DNA of 5,095 nt, taken from positions 1 through 5,095 of the forward strand of contig JAJZFF010000422.1 of assembly GCA_021805485.1 (NCBI GenBank), in the 5' to 3' direction. The notes below the pieces were generated by a model that did no database searches, had not been told where the DNA came from, and saw only the letters and a program-made list of their open reading frames with translations. Made by a program: the position numbers and the translations under genes. Positions 1 through 5,095 of the stretch are shown one piece after another (within the stretch, counting starts at the first letter, position 1; every line of letters starts with the position of its first letter). The stretch is from Pseudomonadota bacterium. Lineage in GTDB: Bacteria; Pseudomonadota; Alphaproteobacteria; Acetobacterales; Acetobacteraceae.

Positions 1-1335
<1,335 letters not shown>

Positions 1336-1344
1336 GCAGAGCCA

Positions 1345-1368
1345 CCGGCCCGATTGTTGCAGGGCCGG
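1345..1368. terminator. G/C hairpin in the convergent gap, possible bidirectional terminator
   Basis: A perfect 7-bp stem, CCGGCCC (1345-1351) pairing with GGGCCGG (1362-1368), encloses a 10-base loop. It lies in the 55-bp gap between the 3' ends of mmsA and the NRDE gene, which point at each other, where a shared terminator is expected. Neither strand has a T run after the stem, so it is not a textbook intrinsic terminator. It could work with Rho, or protect the mRNA 3' ends. The call rests on position plus the perfect stem. Confidence 0.4.
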
Positions 1369-1390
1369 CCCATCCGCGGCTTAACCAGCC

Positions 1391-2110
1391 TCAGATGACC
1401 GACGCGAAATCGGTCCGGTCAGGCGGACCGGGAGCAAAAAGGAAGCGCGCGCGTTCGCCGCCGAGGCCGATCAGCGCCGAGGACACGGTGCCGAACCCGC
1501 CACGCGGGCCGACATTGAGTGCAGTGTCGGCGGGCGGGGCCCGATCCGCCAGCAGCGCCCGCCAGGCTTCCCACGCATCGGCGGCGGGATCGGGGCGGGG
1601 GGCAGCCTCGAACGCACCGCGATAGCGGGCAATGCGCGGGCTGTCCGGATCGTTCGGGTCGTGCGCGGTGATCATGGTGATGCCGGGGTCGAGCCGCATC
1701 GTCTCCGGCGCGCCGCGTTCCAGCCCGCGCAGCACGAACCCGCCCGCGGCGTCGGCGACGAGCAGGTTGAAGCTGCGGTAGCACCCGGCATCGAGCCGGG
1801 CGAGCCGCGCCGCCGCCGCCGCCGCCGAGCGCTCCTCCAGCGCCATCAGCGGCAGCGCGCCCCGGCTCGCCTTGTCCGGCGCGGGACCGAGGCTGCCGGT
1901 GCGGTTGAGCAGGGCGGCGACCACGCCGTGGCGGTTCAGGCCGAGCCAGGTGCCGCCGGCGGTGCGGTCGCGCCCGGCGACCACGCCGGGACGGTCCGGC
2001 CAGTGCGCGGCCGGCGGGTCCCACGGCCGCGCCAGCATCTCGTCGCGATTGGCGCCGATCACGACCGGCCAGGCATCGCCCGGCAGGAACGACAGGATCA
2101 GCGAGCACAT
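1391..2110 (-). CDS. NRDE/TANGO2-family protein
   Basis: This is a 239-residue protein of the NRDE (TANGO2-like) family, whose biochemical role in bacteria is not settled. Work on the eukaryotic members links them to secretory organisation and to haem or lipid handling. The family features seen are the start MCSLI with Cys at position 2, the name-giving NRDE at 21-24 followed by ARPW, GGTWLGLNRHG at 52-62, an Asn-Arg pair at 69-70, and a late GTVSS segment at 207-211. Length is near the usual 230-270. Cys2 recalls the N-terminal nucleophile of Ntn-hydrolase folds, a family-level suggestion only. I place the start at 2110 because the NRDE family begins with MC. The frame is open further upstream, but only as a shadow inside purB. 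The start lies 13 bp after the purB stop with only a weak GGCGG as ribosome site, so it is probably the second gene of a purB transcript. No signal peptide or membrane segment is evident. Confidence 0.88.
   Translation of the reverse strand: MCSLILSFLPGDAWPVVIGANRDEMLARPWDPPAAHWPDRPGVVAGRDRTAGGTWLGLNRHGVVAALLNRTGSLGPAPDKASRGALPLMALEERSAAAAAARLARLDAGCYRSFNLLVADAAGGFVLRGLERGAPETMRLDPGITMITAHDPNDPDSPRIARYRGAFEAAPRPDPAADAWEAWRALLADRAPPADTALNVGPRGGFGTVSSALIGLGGERARFLFAPGPPDRTDFASVI
1808..1827 (-). repeat. Trinucleotide run encoding six alanines in the NRDE protein
   Basis: A run of GCC-type triplets (read as repeated GCG codons on the minus strand) encodes Ala96-Ala101 of the NRDE-family protein, after LEERS. 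Gain or loss of a unit would keep the frame, so it could vary in length without breaking the gene. In DNA this rich in G and C, such a run can easily arise from composition alone. Confidence 0.6.
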
Positions 2111-2123
2111 CGCGCGCCGCCGG

Positions 2124-3461
2124 TCAGTGCGAGCCGAACACCCGGTCGAGAATGGAATCGACCCGGGCGAGATGCAGGCGCGGGTCCATCGCCGCGTCGA
2201 TCGCCTCCGGGCTGATCCGGCCGGCCACGTCCGGGTCGGCCAGCAGATGGTCGCGGAAGCGGCGGAAATCCGGCTTGCCGAGCGCGGTCCAGGTCGCCAT
2301 CGCGTTGCGCTGGATGATCCGGTAGGCATCCTCGCGGGAGATGCCGGCGCGGGCGAGCAGCAGCAGCACCTCGCCCGAATGCACGACGCCGCCGAGCGAT
2401 TCGATATTTTCGGCCATCCGCTCCGGATAGACCGTCAGCTTCTCGATCATGCCGGCCAGCCGGTGCAGGGCGAAATCGAGCGTGATCGTCGCATCCGGCC
2501 CGATCACCCGCTCGACCGAGGAGTGGCTGATGTCGCGCTCATGCCAGAGGGCGACGTTCTCCATCGCCGGCACCACGTAGCCGCGCACGATGCGGGCAAG
2601 GCCGGTGAGGTTTTCCGACAGCACCGGGTTGCGCTTGTGCGGCATCGCCGACGAGCCCTTCTGCCCGGGGTGGAAGAATTCCTCGGCCTCGCGCACCTCG
2701 CTGCGTTGCAGGTGGCGCACCTCGGTCGCCAGCCGCTCGATCCCGGAGGCGATCACGCCGAGGGCGGCGAAGAAGGCGGCGTGGCGGTCGCGCGGGATCA
2801 CCTGGGTCGAGACCGGCTCGGGCCGCAGGCCGAGCTTCTGCGCCACATGCGCCTCGATCGCGGGGTCGAGATGCGCGAAGGTGCCGACCGCGCCGGAAAT
2901 CGCGCAGGTGGCGATCTCCTCGCGCGCGGCGAGCAGGCGGGCGCGGTTGCGGGCGAATTCGGCGTAGTGACCGGCGAGCTTGAGGCCGAAGCTGGTCGGC
3001 TCGGCATGGATGCCGTGGCTGCGGCCGATGGTCGGCGTGAGCTTGTGCTCGATCGCCCGGCGCTTGAGCGCCGCCATCACCGCGTCGATCCCCTCCAGCA
3101 AAAGATCGCTCGCCTGGGTGAGCTGCACGGCGAGGCAGGTATCCAGCACGTCCGACGAGGTCATGCCGAGATGGACGAAGCGCGAGTCCGGCCCGATTCC
3201 CTCGGCCAGCCAGGTGAGGAAGGCGATCACGTCGTGCCGGGTCTCGCGCTCGATCTCGGCGATACGCTCGACATCGGCCTCGGTCATCGCGGCGATCCGC
3301 GCGCCGCCCTTCTCGCGGATGGCGCGGGCGGCCTCGGCCGGCACGTCGCCGGTGGCGGCCATCGCCTCGGCGGCCAGCGCCTCGATCTCGAACCAGATCC
3401 GGTAGCGGTTCAAGTCCTGCCAGATCGCGACCATCTGCGGGCGGGCGTAACGCGGAACCAT
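2124..3461 (-). CDS. purB: Adenylosuccinate lyase
   Basis: PurB removes fumarate from SAICAR and from adenylosuccinate, the eighth step of IMP synthesis and the last step to AMP. It is a cytosolic homotetramer with active sites built from three subunits. The 445-residue protein carries the fumarase/aspartase-superfamily signature GSSAMPHKRNP at 269-279. Residues matching the known Bacillus subtilis active-site set sit at a constant offset of eight: His76 (TRHDV), His97 (FVHLG), His149 (GRSHG), Ser270, Lys276 and Glu283. TSSDVLDT at 101-108 is also conserved. The adenylosuccinate-lyase C-terminal domain follows from about 365 to the end. I chose the ATG at 3461 because it gives the family N-terminus MVPRYARPQM and has a good ribosome site 6 bases upstream. 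The frame stays open upstream, but that stretch is non-conserved and low-complexity. The gene is divergent from the TerC gene and is followed closely by the NRDE gene. No key residue is missing. Confidence 0.97.
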   Translation of the reverse strand: MVPRYARPQMVAIWQDLNRYRIWFEIEALAAEAMAATGDVPAEAARAIREKGGARIAAMTEADVERIAEIERETRHDVIAFLTWLAEGIGPDSRFVHLGMTSSDVLDTCLAVQLTQASDLLLEGIDAVMAALKRRAIEHKLTPTIGRSHGIHAEPTSFGLKLAGHYAEFARNRARLLAAREEIATCAISGAVGTFAHLDPAIEAHVAQKLGLRPEPVSTQVIPRDRHAAFFAALGVIASGIERLATEVRHLQRSEVREAEEFFHPGQKGSSAMPHKRNPVLSENLTGLARIVRGYVVPAMENVALWHERDISHSSVERVIGPDATITLDFALHRLAGMIEKLTVYPERMAENIESLGGVVHSGEVLLLLARAGISREDAYRIIQRNAMATWTALGKPDFRRFRDHLLADPDVAGRISPEAIDAAMDPRLHLARVDSILDRVFGSH

Positions 3462-3465
3462 CGAA

Positions 3466-3472
3466 TTCTCCC
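3466..3472 (-). promoter_or_regulatory. purB ribosome binding site
   Basis: Read on the minus strand, GGGAGAA lies upstream of the ATG at 3461, with 6 bases between the last G and the start codon. This is the clearest Shine-Dalgarno sequence in the window. It decides the purB start against the longer open frame that reaches 3560. Confidence 0.75.
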
Positions 3473-3490
3473 ATCTTCCAGGCCGGCAGG

Positions 3491-3503
3491 CGGCGCGGCG
3501 CCG
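3491..3503. repeat. Short perfect dyad in the purB/TerC intergenic region
   Basis: CGGCGC (3491-3496) and GCGCCG (3498-3503) form a perfect inverted repeat around a single G. It overlaps the place where a purB transcript would begin if the weak promoter proposed here is real. It might be an operator half-site pair. In such G/C-rich sequence a 6-bp dyad can also be chance, so no regulator is proposed. Confidence 0.3.
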
Positions 3504-3531
3504 TTTTGGGCCGGGGCGGTCCGGTTGACAA
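3503..3531 (-). promoter_or_regulatory. Possible purB promoter (weak)
   Basis: On the minus strand, TTGTCA (3531-3526), five of six matches to a -35 box, is followed after 17 bases by CAAAAC (3508-3503), a poor -10 box with three of six matches. Transcription would begin near 3496 and leave a leader of about 35 bases before the purB ATG. The position in the divergent gap is right and the spacing ideal. The -10 match is weak, and alphaproteobacterial promoters are hard to call by eye. Confidence 0.25.
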
Positions 3532-3559
3532 GATGGGCCGGCTCCGCGAACCCGATGCA

Positions 3560-4171
3560 ATGGAATTCATGCTCGCCGATGCGCTGGTGCTCGCGCAGGT
3601 CCTGATGATCGACCTCGTCCTCGCGGGCGACAACGCGATCGTCATCGGTCTCGCCGTGGCGCGGCTGCCCAAGGCGCAGCAGAAACAGGCGATCCTGATC
3701 GGCGTCGCGGCGGCCACCGTGATCCGCATCGCCCTCGCGCTGGTCGCGCTCCGGCTGCTGGCGATCATCGGGCTGACGCTCGCGGGCGGCATCCTGCTGC
3801 TCTACGTGGTCTGGAAATCCTGGCGGGAGTTCAACCACCAGCCGGAGGAGGCGGCGGGAGAAGCCCCCGGCAAGCTGCGCGACGCGGCGCTGCGGATCAT
3901 CATCGCCGATATCTCGATGAGCCTCGACAACGTGCTGGCGGTCGCGGGGGCGGCGCGCGACCACCCCGCCCTGCTTGCCGCCGGCCTGCTGGTTTCGGTG
4001 GTGCTGATGGGCATCGCCGCCAACCTCGTCGCGCGCCTGCTCACGAAACGGCGCTGGCTGGTCTGGGTCGGGCTCGCGATCGTCCTATATGTAGCGCTTG
4101 AGATGATCCATGGCGGCATCCTTCAGGTAGCGGCGCGTCTGGGCTGGCACCTTCCGGCCTGGTTCGGATGA
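3560..4171 (+). CDS. TerC-family integral membrane protein, probable metal-ion (Mn) exporter
   Basis: This 203-residue inner-membrane protein belongs to the TerC family, close to the YjbE-type branch. TerC proteins were named for tellurite resistance, but several bacterial members (for example YceF/YkoY of Bacillus and Alx of E. coli) act in manganese export, which is the most likely role here. It shows the family's internal duplication: IDLVLAGDNA at 17-26 and ADISMSLDN at 116-124, with paired acidic and Asn residues (Asp18, Asp24, Asn25; Asp117, Asp123, Asn124) facing the membrane core. I see about six hydrophobic segments, near 8-31, 44-62, 64-85, 111-130, 137-158 and 166-183, with a hydrophilic Glu/Lys-rich loop at 89-108. 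ATG 3560 gives the start MEFMLADAL. ATG 3569 has a slightly better GGA upstream, while ATG 3533 and TTG 3506 add non-conserved residues. Its stop overlaps the next start by ATGA. No room exists for a full yybP-ykoY Mn riboswitch in the 98-bp leader region. Confidence 0.9.
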   Translation: MEFMLADALVLAQVLMIDLVLAGDNAIVIGLAVARLPKAQQKQAILIGVAAATVIRIALALVALRLLAIIGLTLAGGILLLYVVWKSWREFNHQPEEAAGEAPGKLRDAALRIIIADISMSLDNVLAVAGAARDHPALLAAGLLVSVVLMGIAANLVARLLTKRRWLVWVGLAIVLYVALEMIHGGILQVAARLGWHLPAWFG

Positions 4172-5095
4172 GCGAGGCCGCGGTCGAGATCGCGGGCGGC
4201 GCGGACGGGCCGGTGATCGCCCTGACCGGGCCGCTCACCGCCGCCGCGCTGACCGAGGCCTGGCCGCGCGCCATCGCCGTCGCCCGCGCGGCGCAGGGGG
4301 TGATGACGCTCGACCTCTCGCGCGCGGCGCGGATCGACACCTCGGGCGCGGCGCTGCTGCTCGCCCTCGAACGCGGCCATGACGGGGAAACCCGCTGGCA
4401 GGGGCTGACGCCGGCGGCCGAGGGCCTGATCGCCCGGCTGCGCGCCGCCCTGCCCGAGACCGGCGCGCCGCCGCCGCCGCCGCGCACGGTGCGAGGCCCC
4501 GGGCCGCTGCGGACGCTGGGCGTGCGCATCGCCTTCTTCGGCGAGACCATCCTCGCCACGACCGGCCTGCCGGCCCGGCGGCGCTTCCTGCGCGGCGGCA
4601 ATTTCTTCCGCATCGCCGAGCGCGCCGGCGCGCAGGCGCTGCCGCTGGTGATCATGCTCGGCTTTCTCATCGGCATGATCCTCGCCTTCCAGTCGGCGAT
4701 CCCGATGCGCCAGTTCGGCGCCGACATCTACGTCGCCGCCCTGGTCTCGCTGTCGCTGTTCCGCGAGCTCGGCCCGCTGCTCGCCGCCGTCATCCTCGCC
4801 GGGCGCACCGGCTCGGCCTTCGCCGCCGAACTCGGCACGATGATGGTCAACGAGGAAGTCGCGGCACTGACGACGATGGGAATCGACCCCGGCACCATGC
4901 TCGTCATTCCCCGGATGGCGGCGGCGATGCTGGTGATGCCGGCCCTCGCCCTCGGGATCGACGTTTCGGGCGTGCTCGGCATGGGCTTCGTGATGGGCAT
5001 TCTCGGCTTTCCGCCCTCGGCGATCGTCGCGCAGATGCAGATGGCGACCAGCCCGCACGACGTGCTGCTCGGGCTGATGAAATCGGTCGTCTTCG
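4168..5095 (+). CDS. STAS-MlaE fusion, ABC transporter permease for lipid transport, 3' end cut by window edge
   Basis: The frame from ATG 4168 is open to the window end: 309 complete codons and no stop. Residues 1 to about 95 look like a STAS domain, with the strand TLDLS at 47-51 and the loop IDTSG at 56-60, the site equivalent to the DSSG motif of anti-sigma antagonists and MlaB. A short proline linker (five Pro at 101-105) leads into an MlaE/YrbE permease domain. Its hallmark is GRTGSAFAAELGTM at 212-225 followed by VNEEVAALTTMGIDP at 227-241, the loop that contacts the ATPase. Hydrophobic segments lie near 156-175, 187-210 and 245-287. MlaE permeases work with an MlaF-type ATPase and an MCE-domain protein to move phospholipids between inner and outer membranes; here MlaB and MlaE functions are joined in one chain, a form known in proteobacteria. 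About 60 residues are probably missing. The ATGA overlap with the TerC stop supports this start and suggests translational coupling. Confidence 0.92.
   Translation, partial: MSEAAVEIAGGADGPVIALTGPLTAAALTEAWPRAIAVARAAQGVMTLDLSRAARIDTSGAALLLALERGHDGETRWQGLTPAAEGLIARLRAALPETGAPPPPPRTVRGPGPLRTLGVRIAFFGETILATTGLPARRRFLRGGNFFRIAERAGAQALPLVIMLGFLIGMILAFQSAIPMRQFGADIYVAALVSLSLFRELGPLLAAVILAGRTGSAFAAELGTMMVNEEVAALTTMGIDPGTMLVIPRMAAAMLVMPALALGIDVSGVLGMGFVMGILGFPPSAIVAQMQMATSPHDVLLGLMKSVVF
4468..4482 (+). repeat. Five CCG codons encoding a Pro-Pro-Pro-Pro-Pro linker
   Basis: Five identical CCG codons encode Pro101-Pro105 between the STAS-like and MlaE domains. A run of this kind is a likely rigid or extended linker. 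Ribosomes stall on consecutive prolines without EF-P, so translation of this membrane protein is expected to need that factor. The length could vary between strains without a frame change. Confidence 0.65.

Noticed and set aside
3462..3559. A yybP-ykoY manganese riboswitch in front of the TerC-family gene
   Set aside because: This riboswitch class often precedes such genes, but the 98-bp gap also holds the purB leader, and I see no matching stem-loop layout.
3463..3568. Two GAATTC palindromes exactly 100 bp apart, each next to a start codon (3463-3468 and 3563-3568)
   Set aside because: The same hexamer occurs several times inside mmsA, and one copy here is coding sequence (Glu-Phe of TerC). 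Nothing beyond the hexamer is shared, so chance is the simplest reading.
1872..3605. A 577-codon open frame on the plus strand, antisense to purB and the NRDE gene
   Set aside because: It runs opposite to a purB with all active-site residues and a ribosome site. Its translation is rich in Arg, Gly, Ala and His, with no recognisable domain. Long antisense frames are common in DNA with G/C-rich third positions.
2539..3792. A 417-codon minus-strand frame across purB and the TerC gene
   Set aside because: It is out of frame with purB and antisense to TerC. Its sequence is low-complexity Arg/Ala/Pro, and both overlapped genes are well supported.
4123..5058. A 311-codon minus-strand frame and others opposite the permease
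   Set aside because: They are antisense to the STAS-MlaE frame, which has the MlaE hallmark motif and an ATGA-coupled start. Their His/Arg/Gly-rich translation has no domain.

Overview
This window looks like an ordinary chromosomal segment of a high-GC alphaproteobacterium. The bases are visibly GC-rich with strong G/C third positions. The MmsA, PurB, TerC-family and STAS-MlaE proteins all have an alphaproteobacterial look, and Acetobacteraceae or a relative is my best guess. That placement is an inference from protein character, not from a marker gene or a search. I see no mobile element, phage gene, CRISPR array, tRNA or rRNA, and no stretch over 100 bp without a gene.

Layout from left to right. 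(1) Positions 1-1335, plus strand: the 3' nine-tenths of mmsA, a CoA-acylating (methyl)malonate-semialdehyde dehydrogenase, cut at its 5' end by the window edge. (2) Positions 1336-1390: a short convergent gap with a 7-bp all-G/C hairpin that may end transcription from either side. (3) Positions 1391-2110, minus strand: an NRDE/TANGO2-family protein. (4) Positions 2124-3461, minus strand: purB, adenylosuccinate lyase, 13 bp upstream of the NRDE gene and probably co-transcribed with it. (5) Positions 3462-3559: a divergent intergenic region with the purB ribosome binding site and weak promoter-like sequences. (6) Positions 3560-4171, plus strand: a TerC-family membrane protein, probably a metal-ion (Mn) exporter. 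(7) Positions 4168-5095, plus strand: the first 309 codons of a STAS-MlaE fusion permease, which overlaps the TerC stop codon by ATGA and runs off the right edge.

The window therefore shows three transcription units. One is for valine/inositol-type semialdehyde catabolism (mmsA). One is for purine synthesis (purB) with an NRDE rider gene. One is a membrane-protein unit in which a TerC protein is translationally coupled to the permease of an Mla-type phospholipid ABC transporter, whose ATPase and MCE-domain partners would be expected beyond the window.

I found no convincing undescribed system. The points most worth checking are the TerC/STAS-MlaE coupling, the purB/NRDE pairing, and the compact divergent promoter region between purB and the TerC gene.
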